A stretch of DNA of 64,000 nucleotides from Paludisphaera soli (GTDB taxonomy: Bacteria > Planctomycetota > Planctomycetia > Isosphaerales > Isosphaeraceae), in contig NZ_JAALJI010000007.1 in assembly GCF_011064595.1 (NCBI RefSeq), positions 248,001 through 312,000 of the forward strand, in the 5' to 3' direction. The translations under genes were made by a program, and so were the position numbers. Shown here in pieces: positions 22,208 to 29,943 of this stretch; the first letter of the stretch is position 1; the number at the start of each line of letters is the position of its first letter. The notes under the pieces are model-generated. The model was given only the letters and a program-made list of their open reading frames with translations. It was not told the DNA's origin and searched no databases.

Positions 22208-23346
22208 ACTGGCGTGAGATCAAAACAGCTTCGCAAGACGAGATCCTGGCGTGGGCCGCCGAGCGGCCGTGGGCTCGGGCGATGGCCATTTGCGTCCAGG
22301 ACCGGGGCTGGCACGCCGAGGGCGACGTGTGGACCCACACCAAGATGGTCTGCGGCCAGTTGCCCCTGTTGGAGGAGTGGCCCTCGCTGGGCGACCACGA
22401 GCGGATCGTCCTGCTCTTCACGGCGCTCCTGCACGACGCCGGCAAGCCGGTCACGTCGCAGGTCGATCCGACGACGGGGCGGGTCAGGTCGCCCAAGCAC
22501 GCCGTGAAGGGGGAGCACCTGGCCCGGTCGGTCCTGCGGGATCTGGGCTGCGACCTGGCGACCCGTGAGGAGGTCGCCCGGATGGTCCGCTTCCACGGCC
22601 GCCCGGCGTTCCTGCTGGAGAAGCCCGAACCGTCGCACGAGGTCGCCAAAGTCTCCTGGCTTGTCGGCAACCGCCTCCTGCATCTCTTCGCCCTGGCCGA
22701 CACCCGGGGCCGCACCACCGCCGAGACGACCCGCCCGGAGGAGAACCTGCACCTCTTCCGCCTGGCCGCCGAGGAGGTCGGCTGCTTCGACAGCCCGTAC
22801 CCGTTCGCCAACGACCACGCCCGGTTCCTGTTCCATCGTCAGGAGCGGCCGAGCCTGCACTACGTCCCGCACGAGGACTTCCGCTGCACCGTGACGATGC
22901 TCTGGGGCCTCCCCGCCGCCGGCAAGGACTCTTGGCTCGCCGCCCGTCGCCCCAGCCTGCCCGTCGTGTCGCTCGACGACCTGCGGGGCGAGATGAACGT
23001 CGAGGCGACCGATGACCAGGGGGCCGTGATCCAGGCGGCCCGGAACCGCTGCCGAGAACACCTGCGGGCGGCCCGGTCGTTCGCCTTCAACGCCACGAAC
23101 CTGCTCCGCCAGACCCGCCGGGCCTGGATCGACCTGTTCGCCGGCTACGGCGCACGGATCGAGATCGTCTACATCGAGCCGCCCCTGCCCGAGATCCTCG
23201 CCCACAACGCCCGCCGGTCGAACCCGGTTCCCGAGCGAGTGATCCGCCGCCTCGCCGAGAAGCTCGAACCGCCCACCCTCGCCGAGGCCCACGGCGTCGT
23301 CGCCGACGGCGGCGAAGCTGGGGGCTGCCTGTCATCGGAAGGTTGA
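22204..23346 (+). CDS. HD-Pnk: HD phosphoesterase fused to polynucleotide kinase
   Basis: The 380-residue protein has an N-terminal HD domain (WTHTKMV with His45, LLHDAGKP with His77-Asp78, a downstream [11 protein letters not shown] and VRFHGRP). Its C-terminal P-loop kinase has GLPAAGKDS (about residues 235-243), VVSLDDLR and a lid region. This is the architecture of HD-Pnk enzymes, characterised from Runella, in which the HD module removes 2',3'-cyclic or 3' phosphates and the kinase phosphorylates 5'-OH ends. Together with the coupled RNA ligase it forms a complete heal-and-seal pair for RNA broken by ribotoxins. The start overlaps the ligase stop. Confidence 0.9.
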   Translation: MNWREIKTASQDEILAWAAERPWARAMAICVQDRGWHAEGDVWTHTKMVCGQLPLLEEWPSLGDHERIVLLFTALLHDAGKPVTSQVDPTTGRVRSPKHAVKGEHLARSVLRDLGCDLATREEVARMVRFHGRPAFLLEKPEPSHEVAKVSWLVGNRLLHLFALADTRGRTTAETTRPEENLHLFRLAAEEVGCFDSPYPFANDHARFLFHRQERPSLHYVPHEDFRCTVTMLWGLPAAGKDSWLAARRPSLPVVSLDDLRGEMNVEATDDQGAVIQAARNRCREHLRAARSFAFNATNLLRQTRRAWIDLFAGYGARIEIVYIEPPLPEILAHNARRSNPVPERVIRRLAEKLEPPTLAEAHGVVADGGEAGGCLSSEG

Positions 23347-23561
23347 TGTAGATTGGCCGGGAGTGCGGGCGATCATCGATGGGCCAGCGATTTTCGGCCG
23401 GACGGCGGAGGTTCATAATGGCTTGTCATGGTTGGTGGCCCGGATGGTTCGACCGCCGGTCGCATCTCTTCCTATGTTCGCCGTCGGCCGTCCTCCGTCG
23501 GATCTCTGGGGATTTGCGATCACTGACGAGTCGGTTGGGATGGGCGTCCGGAGGGGGCTCG

Positions 23562-25265
23562 ATGGACGATACGCCCTTGCACAAGGCCGAGACCATCGAA
23601 GAGGTCGAGACGGCCCTCGACGCCGGTTGGGCGGTCGAACATCCGGGTTGGATGGGCGGCACGCCTCTGCACCGAGCGGCCGAGCGGGGCCTGCCCGAAA
23701 TCGTCCTGGCGCTGATCCGCCGGGGGGCGAACGTCGACGCTCGCCGACCCGAACGGGAGGACTCGCCCCTGCACTTTGCCGCCAACGCCGGTGTGGCGAG
23801 GGCCCTCATCGACCACGGGGCCGACATCGAGGCCAGGGACTGGAGCGATCGGACGCCCCTGCACTGGGCCGCACAGTCCGGGCACGCCGACGTGGCCGGA
23901 CTGCTGATCGAGTCCGGGGCCCGGGTGGACGGCCCCTCCAGGGACGGGTCGACGCCCCTGCACTGGGCCGCACAGCAAGGACATGTCGAGGCCGCCCGGC
24001 TGCTCCTCCGGGCGGGTGCATGGGCCAATCGGAAGGACGGCCAGGGCCGCACCCCGCTCCATTCGGCCGCCTGGCGGGGCTGGGCCGAGGTCGTGGAGCT
24101 GCTGCTCGGGGCCGGAGCCGACCCCGCCGAGCGGAACAAGGGCGGCCAGACGCCTCGACACGAGGCTCGATCGAACGGCCATGAGGCGACGGCGAAGCTG
24201 CTGGAGGTTGCCCAGGGCGAGTCGGCCGGGGAGGATCGGTCGACCACCGAGCCGCCGGCTGCGAGGTCGCTCGGCCTGACGAGGGTCAGGACGCACCCGT
24301 TGCGGTTCGAGGCGGTCACGGTCGCCGACGAGGCGACACTGCATCGCTGGTCGCTCGGCGAGTCTCCCCATGTCGTGGCCGGGCTCCGGTCCCATCATGC
24401 CTGGTTCGCCGACATCGCCGTGGCTCCGCAAGGCGATGTGTTCGCCGTCACGACACCCGAGTCGACGATCGAGATGCGGCGCTGGGACGACCTCCGGGTC
24501 GTCTTCGAGCTGCCCTGTCCTATGGAGGGTCGGGGAGGTTTGCAGGCCCTCGACCTCGCCCCGGACGGTTGCTGGCTCGCCGTCGCCGACCCCTGCGAGC
24601 AGGTCCACTTGATCGACCGGGCCACCGGGAAGGTCGTCGCCACGGTGAACGGGGGCGAGCAGACCCTTTGCGTGCGGTTCCACCCGTCGTCGCTCCTGGT
24701 CGCCGCCGCCTGCTCGTTCCAGGGCGGCGGGCACGTTAGGATCGACCGGATCGAGTCCGGGCGATTGATCCCGGTGGCGGAACTCGAAAGGTCCGACTTC
24801 CGGACGCCCGCCGGGCGGTTCGTGGACACGTTGGCCCACTTGGCGTTCAGCCCCGATGGCCGGCATCTCGCCCTATTCGAAACATCGAGGCACGGTACGA
24901 GGCGCAACTCACCACGCCCGGCGGGATGGAGAGGCGACGTGGCGCTGTACGATGTCGGCACCTGGACGCTCCGATGGACGGCCTCGGTCGATGCGAAGGC
25001 GACCGGCGACGATCGGACGCTCGCCGAAGCCGGCCACGGGATGGGCTTCCTTACCGAAGTCCAATTCGTGGACGACGAGACGCTGGCCTGCGGGGCGACC
25101 GAGGGACTCGTGCTGTTCTACCGAGTCGGCGATGGCCGGTTGGCGAGGAAGGTCCGGGTCCATCCCGTGGCACCGGTCGTGTCCCTGGCCATGGAGCCGT
25201 CCCGCCAGGCCCTTTGGGCGGCCCTCGGCGAGGGTGGGGGAAGGCTGATCCGAATCCCTCGATAG
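23562..25265 (+). CDS. Ankyrin-repeat and beta-propeller protein
   Basis: This protein of 567 residues has two parts. Residues about 1-210 are six or so ankyrin repeats, each with TPLHxAAxxG (GGTPLHRAAERG, TPLHWAAQSGHADVA, TPLHWAAQQGHVEAA, TPLHSAAWRGWAEVV). Residues about 230-567 show WD40-like blades (IAVAPQGDVFAV, ALDLAPDGCWLAVAD, HLAFSPDGRHLALFE, VSLAMEPSRQALWAAL). Both are protein-interaction scaffolds, and no catalytic motif is seen. A GGAGGGGG lies just before ATG 23562; the upstream extension of the frame is not protein-like. Its place inside the RNA-repair run suggests an adaptor or sensor role, which is inference. Confidence 0.85.
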   Translation: MDDTPLHKAETIEEVETALDAGWAVEHPGWMGGTPLHRAAERGLPEIVLALIRRGANVDARRPEREDSPLHFAANAGVARALIDHGADIEARDWSDRTPLHWAAQSGHADVAGLLIESGARVDGPSRDGSTPLHWAAQQGHVEAARLLLRAGAWANRKDGQGRTPLHSAAWRGWAEVVELLLGAGADPAERNKGGQTPRHEARSNGHEATAKLLEVAQGESAGEDRSTTEPPAARSLGLTRVRTHPLRFEAVTVADEATLHRWSLGESPHVVAGLRSHHAWFADIAVAPQGDVFAVTTPESTIEMRRWDDLRVVFELPCPMEGRGGLQALDLAPDGCWLAVADPCEQVHLIDRATGKVVATVNGGEQTLCVRFHPSSLLVAAACSFQGGGHVRIDRIESGRLIPVAELERSDFRTPAGRFVDTLAHLAFSPDGRHLALFETSRHGTRRNSPRPAGWRGDVALYDVGTWTLRWTASVDAKATGDDRTLAEAGHGMGFLTEVQFVDDETLACGATEGLVLFYRVGDGRLARKVRVHPVAPVVSLAMEPSRQALWAALGEGGGRLIRIPR

Positions 25266-25315
25266 CGGTGCCCCGTTTTCCCCGGCCCCAAGGACCGCTC
25301 TGACGGAGCCTGCCC

Positions 25316-26056
25316 ATGGCGACCTTCGCCGACCTCGGCATCCCGTTCCCGCTGTTCGAAGCCCCGACGCACGAAGCGAGCGGCTACGCCGGCCTGGCGA
25401 CCTGTCGCTTATGCAAACGAGGGGACCGGCATTGCTTCGAGCTGGGCGTCGGCGACGCCCTGATCCTGCCGTGTCCGGCCTGCGGCGCCGAGAACGGCCT
25501 CCCGGCGGACGACCGGGGCGACGTCCCATGCCGATCGTGCGGGGGCTTGATCGTCTTCCCTGAGTCGCTCGTGGCGAAGAAGCAACTCCTCGCCTGCTAC
25601 GACTGCCTCCGGGCCGGGAAGGGGGCGATCACCCAGGGCACCGAGTTCGGCGTGGTTTCCTGGGAGCAGGCCTTCGAGGGCGTCACCAACGGCGTCCCAG
25701 GCTTGCGGACCGAACAATTCGAGGTCGTGGCGATCGACCCGGCCGAGGACTGGTCCGGGGCTCGGATCCCGAGCGTCCACCTCTGGGAATTGCTGCGAAC
25801 GCCCGGCTTCCATTCCTGGCAGGACGAACGCTGGCTGTTCTGCTGCAGCCGGCCGATGGCGTACCTGGGAGGCTGGAGAAACGCCATGGAGTCTCTCCGA
25901 CCGGACGACCCTGACGCATTCTACCAGGCGTTGTTCGCCCCGGAAGACGAGGCGAGGTCCTGGGGGTACGAGGAATTCGATGAGGGGAGCTCCAGCTTGT
26001 ATGTCTACCGCTGCCTTGCGTGCGGCCGTTGCCGGGCCACCTACGACTGGGATTGA
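25316..26056 (+). CDS. CbrC-like (UPF0167) zinc protein
   Basis: The 246-residue product has three cysteine pairs (CRLC near residue 30, CPAC near 53, CRSC near 68) and another C-x2-C close to the C-terminus (CLACGRC). These suggest two zinc ribbons. The central stretch LLRTPGFHSWQDERWLFCC resembles the CbrC/UPF0167 family, where RTPGY-x-WQ-x-E-WL is the hallmark. The function of that family is not settled; it has been linked to colicin tolerance. It follows the ankyrin/propeller gene by 50 nt in the same direction, so it is probably part of the same transcript. Confidence 0.7.
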   Translation: MATFADLGIPFPLFEAPTHEASGYAGLATCRLCKRGDRHCFELGVGDALILPCPACGAENGLPADDRGDVPCRSCGGLIVFPESLVAKKQLLACYDCLRAGKGAITQGTEFGVVSWEQAFEGVTNGVPGLRTEQFEVVAIDPAEDWSGARIPSVHLWELLRTPGFHSWQDERWLFCCSRPMAYLGGWRNAMESLRPDDPDAFYQALFAPEDEARSWGYEEFDEGSSSLYVYRCLACGRCRATYDWD

Positions 26057-26227
26057 AGCCGTGGTGAGGACGACACGCCGCCTTGTAACGCTCCACGTCG
26101 GAGGGTCCCCTTCCCTCGAAGATCGGCGAGGGACGAACCTGTGCCGGAGTGCGAACCGGGCGGGCGTCTGCGATGTCCGTCATGCCACACACGCCCGACG
26201 TGGGCCGATGTGCGGGGAGGGTTGGAC

Positions 26228-27571
26228 GTGGACGAAAAGGATCGACTGAGGGAGCTGTTCGAGTCGCTCGACCGCCGCCGGCGGCCCGAGGACGTGGCTG
26301 AGCTGATCGTCGGCGAACTCGACGACCTCGCCCCCAAGGAGCTTCGCACGCTCCAGAAGGTCGCCGGCGGCTCGTTGAAGCGGGGATGGTGGGGCTACGG
26401 CTTCTCCTCGATGGCGGACGACTTCCGCCGCCCGGTCGGCATGGACCGGCAGCTCGACACGGCCGAGTCGATCTTCCACGTCGGCGATCGGCCCTCGGGG
26501 ACGGACCTGGAGGGCGTCAAGGATTACCTCGTCCGGGCCGGGGCGACGATCGGCAAGGCGTTCGGGCGTGGCGACTTCAAGTACGACCGCCTCGACCGCC
26601 AGACCCGCAAGTCGGCCGGCCTGGAGATCCCGAAGCGGCAGTACAACAAGCGATTCCGCCTCGCCGCCCGGATGGAGCGGAAGCGGGACCGCCTGGCGAG
26701 GGAAGTCGAGAAGCGGGAGTTCACCCTGATCGGCAAGAGCCGGCTGGCCTCCACGTTGACCTGGGAGGAGTTCTCCAGGGACCGCAACGCCGCCTGCTTC
26801 GTCGCCTACTTCACGGCCCGCTGCAACCTCCGCAGCGAGTTCACCATCGCCGGCCAGCAGCGCCCGTTCGACCAGGTCTGCGACCTGCTGTTCCGGCGCT
26901 GCCGGGCCTCGGCCTCGACGAACTGGTGGGCGATCGCCCATGCGTTTCCGGACCGAGAAGTCCTCGACCGCCTCGACGACGCTCGCAAGGGCGAGCTGTT
27001 GGGCCGCTGGTACGGCATCCTCGACCGGATCGCATCTCTGCTGAAGGGGGTGTGGAATAGTAGCAACATCGACCGCCGGACCATGATCGTGAAGAAGGGG
27101 AACGACTCCTCGACCTGGAACGCCACGGCCGGGGCCTGGAACAAGGCGAGGGACTCGTGGATCGCCCTGCTGCACGCCCTCGACATGGACGAAGTGGTGG
27201 AGGGGCTCTGCCCCGGCAAGGTGCTGCGACTGATGGCCGCCGACGTGGCGGCCTGGCACCGGTCGGTCGGCGGCGGCCTCGACCCCGACACGCAGGTCTG
27301 GAACGACCTGCCGCTCCCCTGGGAGGTGCTCTCCGGTGCGTTCGATTGTCCGAGGAAGCTCGTGGAGGACGTTTGTCGCCGGCATGGCGTGGACCCGTTG
27401 AAGGCGGGCTGGTCGGCCCCCCGGCCCGGCGACCGCAAGGTCCACGCCTTTCGCCCGACGCCGGAGCTGGTCCACGGCGTGACAGTCGGCCATCCGGGGC
27501 TCGCCCTGGCGCTCCGCAGGATGGGCGTCTTCTCGGGGAAGGGGGTCGAGATCCACCTGACCGATCTATAG
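26228..27571 (+). CDS. Unrecognised 447-residue protein upstream of twin tRNAs
   Basis: I do not recognise a named domain. The protein is soluble and strongly charged, with a basic helical block (KRFRLAARMERKRDRLAREV) and a central region rich in aromatics and polar residues (RNAACFVAYFTARCNLRS, STNWWAIAHAFPD, KGNDSSTWNATAGAWNKA). No nucleotide-binding or metal motif is obvious. GTG 26228 has an excellent GGGGAGG 7 nt upstream; a longer form from GTG 26141 would add a C-x7-CPSCH zinc-like stretch and cannot be excluded. The stop lies 7 nt before the first tRNA, so protein and tRNAs are probably one transcript. An RNA-binding role is inferred from context only. Confidence 0.75.
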   Translation: MDEKDRLRELFESLDRRRRPEDVAELIVGELDDLAPKELRTLQKVAGGSLKRGWWGYGFSSMADDFRRPVGMDRQLDTAESIFHVGDRPSGTDLEGVKDYLVRAGATIGKAFGRGDFKYDRLDRQTRKSAGLEIPKRQYNKRFRLAARMERKRDRLAREVEKREFTLIGKSRLASTLTWEEFSRDRNAACFVAYFTARCNLRSEFTIAGQQRPFDQVCDLLFRRCRASASTNWWAIAHAFPDREVLDRLDDARKGELLGRWYGILDRIASLLKGVWNSSNIDRRTMIVKKGNDSSTWNATAGAWNKARDSWIALLHALDMDEVVEGLCPGKVLRLMAADVAAWHRSVGGGLDPDTQVWNDLPLPWEVLSGAFDCPRKLVEDVCRRHGVDPLKAGWSAPRPGDRKVHAFRPTPELVHGVTVGHPGLALALRRMGVFSGKGVEIHLTDL

Positions 27572-27578
27572 TCCCCCG

Positions 27579-27650
27579 TCCGGGGTAGCTCAGCGGTAGA
27601 GCGGTCGGCTCCCACCCGACTGGACGCAGGTTCGAGCCCTGCCCCCGGAC
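27579..27650 (+). tRNA. tRNA-Gly(CCC)-like gene
   Basis: This 72-nt cloverleaf has acceptor stem TCCGGGG/CCCCGGA, D-stem GCTC/GAGC, anticodon stem GTCGG/CCGAC, loop CTCCCAC with U33 and anticodon CCC, and T-stem GCAGG/CCTGC with TTCGAGC loop. The discriminator is C73 and CCA is not encoded. The first base pair is U-A, where tRNA-Gly normally has G-C, so charging as glycine is uncertain. It starts 7 nt after the upstream protein gene, which suggests co-transcription with the repair operon. Confidence 0.85.
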
Positions 27651-27699
27651 CTCCCGCCGGACGCAGGTCGTCGGCGGGCCGTCCGTTCGACGAGACGAT

Positions 27700-27771
27700 T
27701 CTGGGGTAGCTCAGAGGTAGAGCGGTCGGCTCTGGACCGACTGGACGCAGGTTCGAGCCCTGCCCCCAGAT
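27700..27771 (+). tRNA. tRNA-Gln(CTG)-like gene
   Basis: This second 72-nt cloverleaf is almost identical to its neighbour. It shows acceptor TCTGGGG/CCCCAGA with a compensatory C-G to T-A change, one D-loop change, anticodon loop CTCTGGA with anticodon CTG, and the same T-arm and variable region. The discriminator is T73, whereas bacterial tRNA-Gln normally has G73; CCA is not encoded. It lies 49 nt after the first tRNA. The identical bodies with different anticodons mark a recent duplicate with anticodon change. Confidence 0.85.
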
Positions 27772-27806
27772 CTCGCTTGCATGATGAAGGCCGGGGCTCC
27801 TCGTCG

Positions 27807-28118
27807 TCACTCCCGGTCGAACCTCGCCAGGACGCCCTCGACGGCGTCGGCGTGGATCTTCCACGACACGGGCGAGTAGCCGCCCGAGAGGACCATCGCC
27901 AGCGGGACGCCCCGCTTCCGGACCATGTCGACGACGAGCAGGTCACGCTGGGCGAGGTCGCCCGCCGTCAGTCGATAGCGGGCCAGCGGGTCGCCGACGA
28001 AGGGGTCCGAGCCGGCGTTGTAGACCACGAGGTCGGGCCGCACGGCGTCGAGGGCTCCGGGCAGCGTGTCCCGGACGATCCCCAGGTACTCGCCGCCGGT
28101 CAGGATGGGGTCGATCAT
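27807..28118 (-). pseudogene. C-terminal fragment of a histone-deacetylase-family protein
   Basis: The 103-residue frame matches only the C-terminal third of bacterial histone deacetylase/acetoin-utilisation-like enzymes: PDLVVYNAGSDPF, the metal-site region AGSDPFVGDPLAR, and the glycine-rich end LAMVLSGGYSPVSW. The usual protein is about 300 residues, and the His-His and first Asp motifs are missing. The frame starts by an ATGA overlap with the end of the upstream gene. That gene's end replaces the missing portion, so this looks like a truncated remnant brought into the island; a small functional product is unlikely. Confidence 0.7.
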
Positions 28119-29374
28119 TCGGCGACCTCGAACGCCTCCGGGTAGAGTTCACGCAGATAGGCGTTGCCGTGCTCCCAGGCCCGCCGCATGCCGGGGCTGT
28201 GTTCTCCGCCCCAGCCGAATGCGTAGAAGAATGGAAACCGGCGGTACTCTCTCCCACGAGGCGTGGCGAGGAACTCCTCGATCCCCGCCCGGCCCCGGAA
28301 CTCCAGGCCGGGAAAGTAGACCCCGCTGGCTGCGGGGAGCGTGGGATCGATGAGGCTGCCATCTTGGCGGACGACCCAGCCGTGCTCCATAGGAGTGAAA
28401 CCGTTCAGGCAGGCGATCCCCTCAATGTAGAGGGCGTCGGCGTAGTCGTCCAACTTTTGCACGACCCGTCGGGCGTTGAACCAGCAGCGTTTGGGAGCAG
28501 CCCGAATCGCTCTACGGAGCCGAGCCGAATCCTCCACGTCCTTTCCCTTAAACTGAGCCACGGGTTGCCAACCCGTGAAGAAGGCTCGCTCCTCCTCGCT
28601 AATGTTCTCGGTGGCGATCAATCCGGCCTGGTGCCGCTCCGCCTCCTTCACGTCGTCTTCCATGACCTTGCCCTCCGAGTGAAAACCATCCATGAGGCCC
28701 TCCGTCGTGCGGTCGCCCTGGTCATCGCAGCCCCGTGGCCCGGCCCCCGAAACCGAGCCTCCTCCTCGGCGGTCCACTTCAAGGGCGACTTTGCCCGTCC
28801 CCGCCAAGGGCGGTATCGGTCGAGACAACTGCTCCTGACAAGGGGGGATCTCTTGCCCCCACCTGTCGCTCATGCGTATGACCTGCCATCCCCCCTCCTC
28901 AATGAGGTTATTCACCGTCGCCATGTCCTCTCCCGTCGGCGTCGAGAAACAGCCGAACCAGGGCCACGATCCGGGGTAATACCCGACGTCCAAGGTCGCT
29001 CCGGTGCTGGGTTTATCTAGGAATCGCAACTCGAAGCGGTCCCCGTTCCAAATCTCCAGGTCGGCATCATTGTTCTCCAGGAGCGTGATCACCCGAGCCC
29101 CTGCAAGGTCTTGCTCGGGGTTCGCAATCCCGTACCGGTCCATGCCATCAGCATGTCCAGTCCCTCCGAGCCGAGCCTCCTCCTCGGCGACCAACGCCAT
29201 CGCCTCGTCCAAGACGCCGTACCACTCCAGCAGATCGCCGTCCTGCGAGAGGCACCAGCCATCCCCGTCGTACCTGAGTTCCCAGCGAGAGGCGGTGCCC
29301 CGGCTGCGGAAGTGTGGGAATCCGTGGGCCTCATGCCGCTCCCACGTGATGATGTTGGTCTCATTAACTAACAT
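28115..29374 (-). CDS. Hypothetical protein, possibly two genes in one frame
   Basis: The 419-residue open frame has two parts that look like separate proteins. Residues 1-165 (HEAHGFPHFRSRGTASRWEL, VGYYPGSWPWFGCFSTPTGE) and residues about 238-419 (MEDDVKEAERHQAGLIA, CWFNARRVVQKLDD, LYIEGIACLNGF) are well composed. The stretch between them is Gly/Arg-rich and looks non-coding. An internal ATG at 28663 follows a good GGAGGG at 8 nt spacing and would start a 182-residue protein of its own. No domain is recognised. It is on the opposite strand to the RNA-repair operon, and its stop overlaps the deacetylase fragment. Confidence 0.5.
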   Translation of the reverse strand: MLVNETNIITWERHEAHGFPHFRSRGTASRWELRYDGDGWCLSQDGDLLEWYGVLDEAMALVAEEEARLGGTGHADGMDRYGIANPEQDLAGARVITLLENNDADLEIWNGDRFELRFLDKPSTGATLDVGYYPGSWPWFGCFSTPTGEDMATVNNLIEEGGWQVIRMSDRWGQEIPPCQEQLSRPIPPLAGTGKVALEVDRRGGGSVSGAGPRGCDDQGDRTTEGLMDGFHSEGKVMEDDVKEAERHQAGLIATENISEEERAFFTGWQPVAQFKGKDVEDSARLRRAIRAAPKRCWFNARRVVQKLDDYADALYIEGIACLNGFTPMEHGWVVRQDGSLIDPTLPAASGVYFPGLEFRGRAGIEEFLATPRGREYRRFPFFYAFGWGGEHSPGMRRAWEHGNAYLRELYPEAFEVAE

Positions 29375-29554
29375 GCTGCCCTCCTTGGCAGTCGTCTCGA
29401 TTCGCCCTTCTCGGTGCGGGCCACGTCGCCCACCACACGGGTTGGATTATGGCAAAGGTGAGACTGCCATTCAAGAAGTTAATATTGAGTTTCAAGGATT
29501 CCTTCACGACTTGCGCATTTGAGCAATTCGGCCTCGCCGGAGTCCTCTACCCTA

Positions 29555-29618
29555 GGCCGAATTTCGGCCCAAAACCCTCTTCTCAGGTGGATAGGGTGTA
29601 ACTTTCGGACCGAAAGTT
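29555..29618. promoter_or_regulatory. Two palindromes upstream of the ribbon-helix-helix gene
   Basis: GGCCGAA-T-TTCGGCC lies at 29555-29569 and AACTTTCGG-A-CCGAAAGTT at 29600-29618. Both are perfect odd-length inverted repeats with a CCGAA/TTCGG core, in the 350-nt gene-free region between the divergent genes at 29374 and 29723. They are good operator candidates for the small DNA-binding protein encoded next to them. I see no further gene in this stretch. Confidence 0.5.
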
Positions 29619-29722
29619 GAGTCTCGGACACCTGTCGGTTCGCAAAACCGTCGCAGCTCACAATCCACCTTGATGACCAGGCAACCCGTGGAAACTCAGC
29701 CTATTAACACTATCATATAGTA

Positions 29723-29890
29723 ATGTCACGTCAGCCCAATCCCGACGCCGAGCGTCTCAGCAAGCAGGTCGTCTTCGTCTTGCAGCCCTCCCTCTTCGCC
29801 GCCTTCGAGCGGCGTTGCCGGGACCGGTACAAGTCCGTCTCGGAGGTGCTGAGGGAGCTGATGGCGGCCTACGTTCGGCAGGAAGAGTAA
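29723..29890 (+). CDS. Ribbon-helix-helix DNA-binding protein
   Basis: This short gene encodes 55 residues, MSRQPNPDAERLSKQVVF and onward, with a beta strand (KQVVFVLQP) followed by two helices (SLFAAFERRCRDRY and SVSEVLRELMAAYV). This is the layout of CopG/Arc/MetJ ribbon-helix-helix repressors. It is preceded by an AT-rich stretch (TATCATATAG) and the two palindromes at 29555-29618. It lies 53 nt before the primase-like gene in the same direction. Autoregulation and plasmid copy or partition control are the usual jobs of such proteins; here this is inference. Confidence 0.75.
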   Translation: MSRQPNPDAERLSKQVVFVLQPSLFAAFERRCRDRYKSVSEVLRELMAAYVRQEE

Positions 29891-29943
29891 GGAATGGCCG
29901 GGGAGGGCTGGCAGGCCCGCCCCCGGCCCGGAAGGAATCCAAG

